From contig JADGJL010000075.1 of the NCBI GenBank assembly GCA_027600665.1, forward strand, positions 2,222-47,548: a stretch of 45,327 nt of DNA, in the 5' to 3' direction. Shown here piece after piece: positions 25,001-36,100 of this stretch (its first letter is position 1; every line of letters starts with the position of its first letter). A program made the translations under genes and the position numbers. The notes below the pieces were generated by a model. The model was not told the DNA's origin. It saw nothing but the letters and a program-made list of their open reading frames with translations, and searched no databases. Source of the DNA: Irineochytrium annulatum. Its lineage: Eukaryota > Chytridiomycota > Chytridiomycetes > Chytridiales > Chytridiaceae.

Positions 25001-28000
25001 TGAACCAATTTATCAATCGCTTCAATCAATGGAAGGCAGGCAACAGCGGCTTTCTTCCGGGCCTCATCGTTCAATCCAACAGCTAGCTGCTTTATGGAGG
25101 CGACTACCGTCGAGGTTTTCATTGCCACATCCTTAGCGGAGCTGATGAACGTCTGCTTCGCGGCTTGGCTGATGGAAGCATTGATTCCCGCGACTTTGCA
25201 AGCGTTGCATAGATTTGAAGTGTTCTTCGCAATCGTCGCCGCTATTTCAAGTATCTGCTGCTGCGAATTTGATGGATCAACCAGCTTCTTTGTCGCTTCC
25301 TTAATGTCGTAACCGGCAGTGGACAGGGAACTTTGATTGACGACTGGCGGCACAGCCGGTACGGATGTTGGATCCGATATTCCTATCAGGTACACAGCTC
25401 GGACGTTGTTTTCTGTTAACGGAACGGTCGTTTGAGCAGCCACGACGATATCTTGCGCCATCTTTTGAATGCTCCCGCTTCGCGCTGCGGTGAGAATGGA
25501 GTTCAACAGACTTGACAGCTGCTTCGACGAATCGGTCAGGCGTCCAACGCTTTCACTGAACGTGTTCGAGGCAACACTTCCGTCGTTGACAGAGTCCAAC
25601 CTCGTGAATGCGGATACGAGGATCCGAAGGCTATTGTTGCATTCCGCATGCCCCGGGGCCGAGGCCGAGCAGACATCCACCAAACTATTGAGAGTGTCGC
25701 CGACGCTCCGAGCTGCACTAAGGAGATGATTCCGAAGACTGCAAGAAATTAGATAAATGGTATCAACACATCTTACTTCAAGTCCGCTACGTCCGCTGCG
25801 GAAGCCTTAGAGGCCTTAACTAAGGCTACGGACGACTCGTTTAGCGCCTCTGCAACGGCCAGCAATCTTTCCGCAACGGCGGCGTCACCGCAAGCTTGGC
25901 TAAAGCTTACAACTGCGTTCAGCACTTTCTCAAAAGCCAGCCCGAATGCGTTTGCACCATTCTGAAGCTCAATAAGGGACCCCCGCGATGCCGAGTTGAG
26001 CGCGTTGGCGGCCATAGCGACCGCACTCGCCGTCGCTTGTAGTTTCGTCTGAGCCGACACGTAGGTTTCCACATTCTGCACGCCCGTCAGCTTCTCACTT
26101 CTAAGCTTCGCCATCGCCGTATCCATCGTCTTCAATGCCGCATCGAGGTCCCGTTGCCCCGGGAGGCAAAGGACTACTTGACCAACCGCCTCATGTGCGG
26201 ACTGGGCCAACGCGTCCAACGCTCCGGCGCTCCCTTCCCCCTTCGCTAAGGCGACTTTTGCGGCAGCGATCAACGATGCTAACGTTGTCGCAACGCCTGA
26301 AGCGGCGTTTTTCATGCTCAAGTGCATCTCCGAGTCCATTGATGTGCCCTTCAGAGACCCAGCCGCATACACCATTGATTGAAGGGCCGTTATAGCTGAT
26401 GATGCTGCAAACCCCGTCGTACGCTCATTGCCCGAAGAAGAAGCAATAGCCATCGCCGCGATTGAGGATTGTATATCCTTCGCGAGAGACGCCAGCTTTA
26501 CATGAGCCGTCTCGGTTGTGTACGGTTCCTGAATCGCCAGCGCGATCGACCCAACCTGCTGCAGATCCACGATCGACCCCTCGAGCTCCACCTGCATGCT
26601 CTCGGCAATGCAAAGCGCCGACTCCAGCCGCAAGCCCGAGCTTACCTCCTCAGCCATCAGGACGACCTTCTCCAGGTGCTCGACGTCGTTAGCGGCGAGC
26701 TTCGCGAGGTTCAGCAGGTGTGTTTGCGAAGCGGCCTCTCCAGCGGTCGGCGCGGCGGTTTTGGCTGCGGACACGAGCGACTCCGTTGCGGGGAGGAGCT
26801 GTTTCGCAGCCGCGATCAGATTTGACTGCGCGACCACGTCGGTTGGGCTGTAGGTGTGGGTTTTCATCGCGCTAGCAACGATTGGCGTTATATCCGCCAT
26901 TCTCTTAATGGACTGGTTTAGCATGATTTGCGACGCTTGATTCCTATTTGACGCAGCGGCATTCCGGGACGCTAGGATCAGCTGATTCTGAGAGGTTAAG
27001 CTGTCTTTAACGGCCTTATTTAGTCGTTGCAACGCGTTGTACTGCAATTTTGGCCCGCACGCTGACGTCGCCATTCCCTGAACTTCATGAACTGCAGTCT
27101 CCAGCCTCAACCGCCGATCGGGATCGACAGGGTATCTGGCCGTCTCTTTAGCAGCTCCAACCATTCTCGATGTAGCATCCGCCAGCGCTTTCGCCGCCAT
27201 GAGTAGCCTATCACGCTCGTCGTCGTCTCCTTTCTCAAGCCCAGCCCTTTTCAAAGAGTTTACCAATTGCGTGGCGCTGAGAGTCAAATTCTTAGCAGAC
27301 GCGATGACTCCCTCCGTTGTCTCCGAGTTCTTCAGCATACCGTCGATTGACACGACGACTTGTTGATAATCGACATCAAGCGGGTCCGCTTCCAGCTGGG
27401 ATGCGTTCCTGCTGGCCTTCTCAATCAGCTTCGCGATGGCCTCCTCGACCTTCTGCACCGACTCAACCATCGCTTGCTGAAATCGAGTGTTCGTACACGG
27501 CTCCGACGACTCCGCGAGCTTCCCTAGCGCGTCCTTAATGATTACCGACGATTCCATCAGCTGATCTAAGCACAGCTGAATCGTCACGGCCGGAGATACG
27601 ACGGTCGTGCAGGCAACAAGCTGATTGGCCGCCTCTGCGAGCGACTTGGCATCAGCCGCAACCGCGTACTCGTCGTCCTGGTTCCCCATCGAATCCGCCA
27701 CCTTCCGAGCGTTGCCAACGAGATCAGCAACGGCGCGGGCTACCAGCCGCGCGGCGTCAATGAGCTCATTCTGCGAGTCCTCGGACACATCGAGTCGACC
27801 GATGAGAGTCAGTAAGTCGGAAGCCATGACGGCTACGTCGCGGCCAGAGCCGTATATCTGATCTTTCGACGCCTGGCCCATAATGACCGGCTGTATCGCC
27901 TCGAGGTAGTTCGAGGTCGCCTTTGCGAGATTTCGCGCCGCCTCCAACAGGCTCTCCTTGTCCGACCCATCCGCCGTCAACGCCGACAGCATCTTTAGCC

Positions 28001-29987
28001 CATTGGACATGTGCGATAGGTTCGAGGTGATGACGTTCACATTGCTCCCAAGGATCTCGTAGTCCATCATCTCAATATTGCCGGTCGCGTTGTTGACTAT
28101 CGACCCGACGGCGGCGAGATGTGATGCGATTTGGGACGATACCGACTCGGCGCTCGAGTCGATCGTCTGTTGCTTCCATTGCAGCGACGCTGCGTCCGTT
28201 CCAATAGGTGGCAGCTGAATCCCAACCTCGAGGTCCGCCCCTGCGCTCATGACGACGGCCAGGCCGTTCCGTATGCTTTGTAAGAGCGTCTGCTGTGCGC
28301 CAGATATCTCCGCAGTCTGCGCGTACGCCACAGGACTGCCGAACTGCGCCGTCTGGAACTGCGAGCTGCCCCGGGCGTAGCCGGCTCTCGTGCTATTGGC
28401 GGTCATCACGGTCCCGACTTTAGATTCGACGGCTTGGCTCTTTGCAGGTGACGAGAGGCCGACGCTAATGGCCTTTCCGGGTTTAATGTACTCTTCCACC
28501 GCCGTGTGCTCCTCTACTTCTTCGTGGACAACCTTTTCGGCTTCCTTCTTCTTCTTTAAGATGATGTCAATGTATCCTCCGATTTGTTGGGATATTTGCT
28601 CTCCTTCCGTCGTCTGAACGGTGTAGTACGATTCCTCATAGGAGCCGAAATCCATTGTGAAACTTGACCATTCAGCGCAAAGAGTAAGTTGTAGAAAAAC
28701 TTACCTATTCGCGTTTGGGGCCCACCGCTTTAGTTGAGTTAGCTTCCATTCTTTCATGATGTCTTTCGTGTCAATATCGACGCGCACGACGCTTTGCTTC
28801 GTAACGCCCAAAAGAATATCGACCATTTTATTCTTCTTGGGGTGTTTCTCTTTGACGGCAAAGAAGGTAATCCCGTACGTTTTTAGAGACCTACTTAGCA
28901 AAACGTATCGGAACTTCGCGTTCAGCTCCGTTAACCCTTGCAGCTTCGCATGCTCCGCGGCAATCTTCTTCGGCAAGTCACGATTCGCCCTGTACTCAGG
29001 GGGTACAAAATCCTTCAACCTGACAAGAAGATACTTAGACAAAATATTGTCGGCGAATCAACTTAATGGACCCCGGCTTGTGCTTATCGGGTTCATGATT
29101 CCCAAATTGGATTTGACTTTGAATGGCAGCAAACTGAGCGGCTTCCTCGATGGTAGAGGGGTGCTTGCCGCTCACGATCATTTCCTTCGTTTGGTTGTAA
29201 AGTAAGTTCAACTGCACGGGATCATTTCGATCAATGTTCTGATCGGTAAAAAAGAACTTCTTTTTTAGTATGACGCCGTCCGCATCGGTCAGCCCCTGCT
29301 CTCTCAACGTGATTTCCGGGTTTAGCCAGCGTGCTAACAGGGTAAATATCGCAATCGCAAACGGAAATCTGTTACCTTCATCTTCAGTAGCCGCCTTCTT
29401 CCCAGACGGAGATATAAGCTTTAGTGGCGACGTGGCGGTTGCGGAGCTCTTGCCTATGGGAGTGGTGGGAGTTGCAGGTGCATCTGGAACAAACGAGTAT
29501 TCCTCCGGGTTTTGCAGACCTAATCTCGCGTTAATGACTTCTTAACGCCAGAGCGCGCCCACCAATCTTCTCGCATACTGCTTTCACAAGTGCACTGACT
29601 GGTTGCGACTCATCTACAAGCACTTGCTTTACGCTCTCATCCATTGTCCGCACTTTCAGAATTCGATGCTTCTTCTTGTATTCCAGAGCATCCCCAGCTT
29701 TCAAGTCGTAAAAATCCAGGACCTAGACGATATTAAAGACTGCTCAACATCACACCCTCACCTTATTCGTCACCAACCACTTCCCCGTCTCCGGCCAAAA
29801 CAGACCATGGTCCGAGCCTCCAGCTCCGTCCCAAAACTTCTCGCGTATCTCCTTGCAGGCCTCATGAACCGACGTCTCGCCGCTGAACTTCGAGGTGTTA
29901 ACGACCCTGACAAAAGCGAGTATAAACCTGGAGCGTCTTGGTTGTGCCCAAGTCTACGGCCGTGATCCGCAATGAGAGATGCGACAT
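22075..29987 (-). CDS. TLN1: Talin
   Basis: Giant cytoskeletal adaptor, about 2550 aa, linking membrane receptors to actin. It starts MSHLSLRITAVDLG at 29987; a 40-base first intron joins KTLQ to FSGETSVHEACKEIREKF, matching talin F0. F0-F1-F2-F3 FERM segments follow: DHGLFWPETGKWL, TLREQGLTDADG, DRNDPVQLNLLYNQT, then LKTYGITFF and LLGVTKQSVVRVD. F3 ends with YYTVQTTEGEQISQQIGGYI. The R1-like helix includes PPIGTDAASLQWKQQ. The rod is a long Ala/Ser-rich run of helical bundles in two huge exons (28657-25773 and about 25735-22075). The C-terminal I/LWEQ actin-binding domain is recognisable from WSEGLVSAAKLVAGATADLC through IVSAKSVSASTAQLILAA, followed by a dimerisation helix (VSILKMEKELEKARAKL). 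The frame ends in three successive TAG codons (22077 to 22069). No villin headpiece is present. The gene appears complete and undamaged. The symbol names the animal counterpart. Confidence 0.96.
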
Positions 29988-29999
29988 CGCTCCGGATGC

Positions 30000-30366
30000 G
30001 CTCTGCGGCGAGGTCGGTGGATGGGCGTATTCAAGGCCGCGTCGTCAAATTCTTGGGATGGCATGCATCGTCGGAGTTCTGGAGGGCTTAAGTTTACATA
30101 CGCAGATATGCGGGTTAAAAAATACATTCAACCGGGAGCTCTGCCAGCCGTCTTGGGCCTGGGGACGGATCGCCTGCATCGGGGACGACATCGAACGCCA
30201 CGGTGCGGGGGTCGCTATGGCTGCGCCTGACCTCGACGATCTCGCGAACTCGGTCGTTGCGCATTGCTTTCGCATGATCAGAAGGAGAGCTGACGACACC
30301 TTAAGCCAGCTCTGGGCCCCAGCACCTAAGCGTAGGGATCTGCTCCCGGTCAAGGACGAAGTTTAA
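30000..30366 (+). pseudogene. relic resembling an FAD-dependent monooxygenase
   Basis: A plus-strand frame reading out of the talin 5' end contains WAWGRIACIGDDIERHG, then GVAMAAPDLDDLANSVV. This resembles the C-terminal FAD-binding segment of aromatic-ring hydroxylases (W-GR-LIGD...P--G-GA--A-EDA--LA). The Rossmann N-terminus and the substrate domain are absent, and the GD motif lacks the usual following His/Pro pattern. It overlaps or abuts the talin start on the other strand. I read it as a decayed fragment; chance similarity is possible. Confidence 0.35.
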
Positions 30367-30750
30367 AGTCGATTACCGCCTCACCACCACTCCGCGTTGA
30401 TAAATTTGGTTGGCAAAGGGGAGACGCGTGGCAACAAGCGGAGACCTCATTTTCCCTTGCTTTATGTAAAGCACGTTCTGGAAAGATGGCGGTAGTATTA
30501 GAAGTATGATGGTGTCGCTGGGATGCCGGGCACTTTTCCTGCGATGGCGAGCACGACTGCGGAAGTCAGTGTTACTGCGAAGGAGGGAGTTGGGTATCAG
30601 TATGCTGATGTGAGAGGACACCGATTTCGTGACATGTAAGTTGGCCGTGGTGAGATGCACTTCGTTCGGCAGAGACTGGCTCGTCAGGAGAGGGCACTGT
30701 TAAGCGGCTCTTCTTTGACCAATAACAAAGTGCTCTGCTTAGACAACGCT
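30367..30750. other. intergenic region without recognisable gene
   Basis: About 380 bases between the monooxygenase-like relic and the FLILHELTA gene stop. Short frames on both strands look random. No RNA gene or repeat was seen. Confidence 0.4.
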
Positions 30751-31389
30751 TTATTTATCTCTTCTTGATTTGAGGTCTCCCTTTCCCCGAATCCGCCTGA
30801 GGACGTTCTTGACAGGCACGACCACGGTCCTAAGAAACGTCGTAAGCGGTGTCGGTGTAGATCGAGCACGAGCAGCAACGTACCTGGAGAACCATGGAGT
30901 TAAGAGTAAGGAAACCGCGACCCGAGCTGGCATAAGCGCCTTCACGATCGCGTAGCTAGTCCCAAGGTCCATCAAGAAACGAGCGCTCTGCACCGCCGTC
31001 GAATTCGCACCATCTTCCGACGCGGACATCGCACCAGCGCCAGCTTCCTGCGTTGGTTCTAACGGCTCCAGCCCCTTCAAACCAAACTTCTTGAGCATCT
31101 TCGCCATCCTGTTGCCCGCATCCCTGACGGCCTCCTCGGGTATGGGCACTTGAACGCCCGTGGTCGTGATGATCCAGTAGAACACGGGAATGGGCACCAG
31201 CGCGGTGAGCTCGTGGAGGAGCATGAAGGCCGTGAGGCTGGAGCCCGGGTGAGCGCGCAGCTCGGCGATCTGCTGCTTAACGTAAGCATACGACCAGATC
31301 GACGGCCGGAGCGAGATCGGGCCCGAGGGCGTCGTGCTCGTGGAGAACGGCCGCAGGCGACGGATGAACGGTAGGAACCGAGACATCAA
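30751..31389 (-). CDS. FLILHELTA-family mitochondrial membrane protein
   Basis: Single-exon gene, about 212 aa. The N-terminus MMSRFLPFIRRLRPFSTS is basic and free of acids, a typical mitochondrial presequence. The core FMLLHELTALVPIPVFYWII contains the HELTA signature that names Pfam family FLILHELTA (yeast member YPL041C/Mrx11). It is followed by MLKKFGLKG and the second conserved block, SYAIVKALMPARVAVSLLLT. Two hydrophobic segments suggest an inner-membrane protein. The molecular role is not established in any organism that I know of. The start at 31389 is head-to-head with the DHHC gene. The second Met (31386) is an equally good start. Confidence 0.8.
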   Translation of the reverse strand: MMSRFLPFIRRLRPFSTSTTPSGPISLRPSIWSYAYVKQQIAELRAHPGSSLTAFMLLHELTALVPIPVFYWIITTTGVQVPIPEEAVRDAGNRMAKMLKKFGLKGLEPLEPTQEAGAGAMSASEDGANSTAVQSARFLMDLGTSYAIVKALMPARVAVSLLLTPWFSRYVAARARSTPTPLTTFLRTVVVPVKNVLRRIRGKGDLKSRRDK

Positions 31390-31606
31390 TTAGGAGACGT
31401 CTTTTCCTTCACCGTGATCGCCTGATCAAGCTGGCCTGCAGGTCATCACACGTGGTACGCTTCCTCCTAGTTCCTGGGGCTAACAATCCAACGGGGCGCC
31501 GGTGGGCATGCCTGCCCGTGTGAATGAGCCTTTCCTGACGATCTTTGCAGATCGTTGTCCCGACGGCGTGACGCCACGGCTGGCCCCTTCTACGGGTACC
31601 CGCAGC
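31390..31606. promoter_or_regulatory. divergent promoter region, FLILHELTA / DHHC
   Basis: Between the FLILHELTA start (31389, minus) and the DHHC starts (31508 or 31607, plus), 118 to 217 bases must serve both genes. No clear TATA element was seen. Confidence 0.45.
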
Positions 31607-33013
31607 ATGAGCAAAGCCGCCTTTGTCGTTGCGGTGCTGGCCACTGTGATCTTCATCCCCACCACAATCCAATTTCTCGTCATCGTTCCTTGGCTGAAGC
31701 CTTTGACGGTTGCTTCTGCATCCCTGCTACTTTCCTTTGACGTGTGCGTTGCGCTACTTCTCTGCAACTACTTCCTGTGCCTGAGAACAGGTAATGAAAG
31801 GCAGCAGTGGCGACTCGTCATTAACACGTTGCGTCCTCAGATCCCGGCGGCGTTGACCCTAATTACACACCGCCCGGGTTGGGCGACTTCGGAGAGATCA
31901 TTTCAACTTATCAGGATTTCTTGCCGGTGAAGTCGAAAACTGGTGAGCTCATCGGCATATGCAAATGCTCACTTTGGTTCCAGGTGCACCTCGGTTTTGC
32001 AACCATTGCAATGCCTTTAAACCGCCGAGTAAGTTTGCGACGGCAGCAATATCTCCGGTTTAACTTATATAGGGGCCCATCATTGCCGCCAATGTAAGCG
32101 GTGTATCCTGCGAATGGACCACCACTGCCCATGTAACGACCTCCATCAGTTGCTCGTACTAACTCCCAGCCGCCACTAGGGATCTCAAATTGCGTAGGCA
32201 ATTATTTTAAATCCTGCATTTTCGGTGCCAACCGATTTTAATTTGCAGGCAACAACAACCAAGCGCATTTTGTCCGATTCTTGGTCTGGACCGTAGCGTC
32301 CTGCTGGTTTGCCGTGGCGCTACTCGCGTGGCGAGCAACGGACGCCTTTTACGCGCTCGTGGAAGGGCCTGACGGGAAGAACGCGGGGACGCTTATGGAG
32401 GACAGCGAGGTCATTATACTGGGGATCGATTTCGTCTTGTTGATCCCTGTGACGTGCCTGACGACGATGTTGATGGGGAATCAGGTTGGTGTGTTAATGA
32501 TATAGAGGAGCCTGGGGGGGCGTTAACGTTTTCGTGCGGGGTCAGCTTTGGTATCTCTGTTTCAATCAGACAACTATCGAGGCGGTTGAGAAGGACGAAA
32601 GTTCTTTTGCGTGGGGTGGTGTCATAAAGAACCTCAAGGATCCATACGGTATTGATCATCGCGCTCTCGGATTGCTACAGGCATGACAAACTGAGCACTT
32701 CGCGCCTACAGACATAGGGCTTGTCGCGAATGTCAGCGCCGTTCTCGGTCCGCGATGGTGGCTGTGGCTGCTTCCTTCGTCGCATTACGGAAATGGGTAC
32801 GCGTTTCCGATGGCGCCGGCCGCGCGAGACACCGCGCAGGGGGAGCGTGACGTGTTTTTGAACGACCGGCCTTGGCCACCCGAGATGTCCGGGTCACGAC
32901 ATCGCAGGACATCATCGCATGGAGGAGCGGGCGGTGGTGGGGAAGGAGACACTGAGACGATTTTGCATTCAACAATAGACATGGACGGTTTGGATGGTTT
33001 GAAAATAGAGTAA
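31508..33013 (+). CDS. DHHC palmitoyltransferase
   Basis: Integral membrane S-acyltransferase that attaches palmitate to cysteines of client proteins. There are two N-terminal membrane segments (AAFVVAVLATVIFIP; SLLLSFDVCVALLLCNYFL), then DPGGVDPNY. The cysteine-rich domain is spread over four short exons: RFCNHCNAFKPPRAHHC, CKRCILRMDHHCPW and SNCVGNNNQ. The catalytic DHHC codons are 32117-32128. Two further membrane segments follow (VWTVASCWFAVALLAW; VIILGIDFVLLIPVTCL). The family TTxE motif (NQTTIEAVE) comes after an intron at about 32487-32548, and a PaCCT-like NPYD equivalent reads DPYDIGLVANV. The intron inside CVGNNNQ (about 32195-32250) splices in frame only with a GC donor. Start options are 31508 or 31607; the latter begins directly at the first membrane helix. 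The subfamily and clients are unknown. Confidence 0.9.
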
Positions 33014-33104
33014 CTTAGTTTGTTCCATAGCAAATAACTTGTTCATGTATATTTTTATGCAATTAACAATATAAAATGTACAGTAAAGTAATTAGTGGTC
33101 AGCA

Positions 33105-36100
33105 TTACTTTGGATTGTCGCCGGCATGTACGTGATAACAATTAACGCAGTATCCTACTTTGGTCTGCAGTAAAAATGTGTCAGGAACTGCAAAACGAGG
33201 GAACACAAGCGGCAAACCTTGTGAGCTTTAAATTCGCTGCAGCCGCATGATAAACAATTTTTGACGTCCCCGAGCTCTATAAGCGGCTTCCCCCGCGTTC
33301 TCCCCAACGTAGCCAACCGAGGTTGATCACCCTTGTCGCGAGCCTCCTGCTGGGATGCGTGCCGACCGGCATCCTTCTGCCGCGCCGCCTCCTCCTTCCT
33401 TCTCCTTGCCCGCCGCGCAGCATCCTGCTCTGCCGTAGCATCCCGCTGTCGCTGCTCGCCTCCACCATCACCATCCTTCCTCCGCACACGCCGAGGGTCC
33501 GGCCCGCTGCTTGACGGCGCCGGCGTTAGAGAGCTAGAGCTCTCCCCGCTCAGTACCTTTTTCCGCTCCTCCTCTATTAGCCGCAGAACCTCAGCCTGCT
33601 CCTTCTCCCACCGGTCGTCCATATCCTCTCCCCGAAGCTGCTCCGTCCTCTCCCCCTCCTGCGGCGCAGACGGTTGAGCTTTCGCCGGCTCAGGCGGCCG
33701 GTGTTTCCTGTGACGCGTGGAAGGGGAGGCGGCGGGCAGTTGCTTCTCTCGTTGCTGGTAGTTCACCTTCGAGCTCGGGAAGGACAGCAAGGGCTTCACT
33801 CCACTCGTCGGTTCTGGCGGTTGCTCCGCTGGCCGTTCTTCAACTGCTTTTACCGGCCGGTCCTTCCGCCCGAGCAGGGTATTTGTAGGTGCCACAAACG
33901 GGTTGGATTCTTTAACGGTCTGCTTTCGCTTCATTGTAGTGGTCGTGGGCGGTGCCGTAGGTGTTAAGGTTTTTTCATCATTTGGCTTGGTGCGCGCTGG
34001 AATGTCATCATAGTCATCAAATAGCTCGGGAAAATCTTGAAACGTTAACTCGTTCTAGCCGGCAGTTAACTTTAGCGAAGAAATAGGGTTAAACAACCTT
34101 AGCCAATCGTATGGCAAGAACCCAATCGTATAGACGCTCTTGTTTCTCTACGCATATGAACTTCACGTAGTCCGATTTGTTTTCGAAGATGGAGACGTTT
34201 GACGTAGACCGCAAGGCAAAGCAAAACTGCGTTGGTGTACGCCCTTGTACTCTGCTGAGGGTATAAACGTCAAATCCGCTCAAACGACATAGCAGCGTTT
34301 CCCCTCTCATCTTGACATCGGATCAGAATAGATCGGATTTACTACTGCAAACCTTTGACTCCTTGTAGTACATCAGGCACCCCTCTTTTAACACACAAAA
34401 GCGCTTTTGCCACCTTCTCGGCTTCGTTTCTAGGTATATATACCCTTGAATCTTTGGATACTTTCCGACGATTGCCTGCAACGAGGAAAGTTAACAACAC
34501 AGCGTCACTGCCGACACCTACGCTAGGAATAATTGTACTCCGGTAGCCATACTTCTTCATTAGAATCGCATTTACTGATGCGTTCGCGTCCCAGGAGGCA
34601 ATAACGTCGGTAACCACCTATGATCGAGGTCAGATTCACAGGCGCAAAAAAACCAGCTAAACCCTACCTCCCAATCCCGTAACGGTCTCTCGATCCCAAG
34701 GTCGTTGGCGAGTTCGAACAGGGTCCAATGAGGCGACGGCTCCACTTTGTGCTTTCCAATCATGTCCGCTATGACATTGTCCGCGGACATAAGGGACGTC
34801 AGGACCAGAGTCACGAACGTTTGCGCATCCTCAATGTATATTCGCGTTGTGATCTGACTATGTTAGAGTATTGCAGGATGCGAGGCCGTACCTTTTTCAA
34901 ATTCGCCTCATTTAGCTTCGATAGAATAACGTTCATTTTGTCACGATCTGGTTCAGGCGACGGCACGGGTTCAGGTTCAGGCTGAGTTGGAACTGATGTT
35001 ACAATAACGGTTTCGAAGAAACGACAGCAACACTCTCAAACCTTCTTCTTCCCTCTCTGTAGCGTGTGCAACTTGTACAACGGCATATCATCTTCCGGCT
35101 CGTCATGCTCGGCTATCGGTTTCTTCAAAGGTGATGGTTGTTGCACGAAACGGGCAGCGAGCGGTTCAACACGGTGCCCCGCAACGTCCCGCCCTTGTAG
35201 CATCCGAGAATACCGGCTCTTTTTAATATACCGGTCCAACACATCCATCAGGCCGTCGACGTCCTCGTAATCCTCCAGCGTGACGTTTTGCAACGCAGGA
35301 CCAGGCGCGCCCAACCCTCGTTCAACGGCCGCCGGAGCCCCGCCCACATCGTTATCATCCGCAGGAATCTCAATCTCCTCGTCCCCCTCAGACTCCAACT
35401 CGACGTCCTCGTCATCAAACCGCCGATTCCTCGTCCAGCCCCCGGACCTGCTGTCGTGTGTGTTGGGGCCGAAGTCGGACTCCGACTCGTCCGAGATCGA
35501 CCCGTCCTCCTCCTCCTCCTCGTCTTCTCGCGGTGATGGCGCCAGTGGACGTTTCCGTTCCGATAGACGGTCGCTAGCGTCACTCGAGTTCGATACAGAC
35601 TGTCCATCACCACCTCCACCATGCTCGTTCCCCGCATCCTCATCGTCATCGTCCGATGCGCTGTCAAATCGAGTAGACCGATGATACCGCGACTCGGTTC
35701 CGTTCCCGCCACCGACCGAAGACGGTGCCGAAAACACGGCGTTTTGTGAATCGACTCCATCCTCATATGACACCTTCCGCAGGTCCGGCCGCCAGTTCCC
35801 GTTCGCGTCGTTAAACGAGCCTGCGTTACCATTCATCGCACTATTTTGCGTCCCTGCTCCCGCCCTTCCCTCACTTCCCTGCATATGCGATTCGCTCGAA
35901 TTCCCCGCGAGGTCAGAAGCCCGTGGTGAGTGAGCGCTGACGAGCTGGTCATGGGTCTCCTGCAGATCTTGCAGCAGCGAACCGAAGTCCAGCTCAAGCT
36001 TAGATGCAGGAGGAGGCCCCACCGGCGATTTCGGCGTCATATTGACCGTGGCCGCAGCCAGTGATGCCAGTCCCACATCTGGTTGACTCAAGTCCCCGTT

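Noticed and set aside
22640..28617. Many plus-strand open frames of 60-250 codons opposite talin, for example 22640-23380
   Set aside because: They are antisense shadows of the Ala/Ser-rich talin rod, whose codon bias suppresses antisense stops. Compositions are odd and no domains appear.
29900..29945. A 21-base intron in the talin F0 region
   Set aside because: It would create a stop. A 40-base intron ending at CTCGAAG joins KTLQ to FSGETSVHEAC and matches talin.
35248..35832. Second minus-strand frame of 194 codons inside the RIAM-like gene
   Set aside because: Arg/Thr-rich alternative frame of the acidic disordered segment; the other frame connects by clean introns to RA and PH domains.
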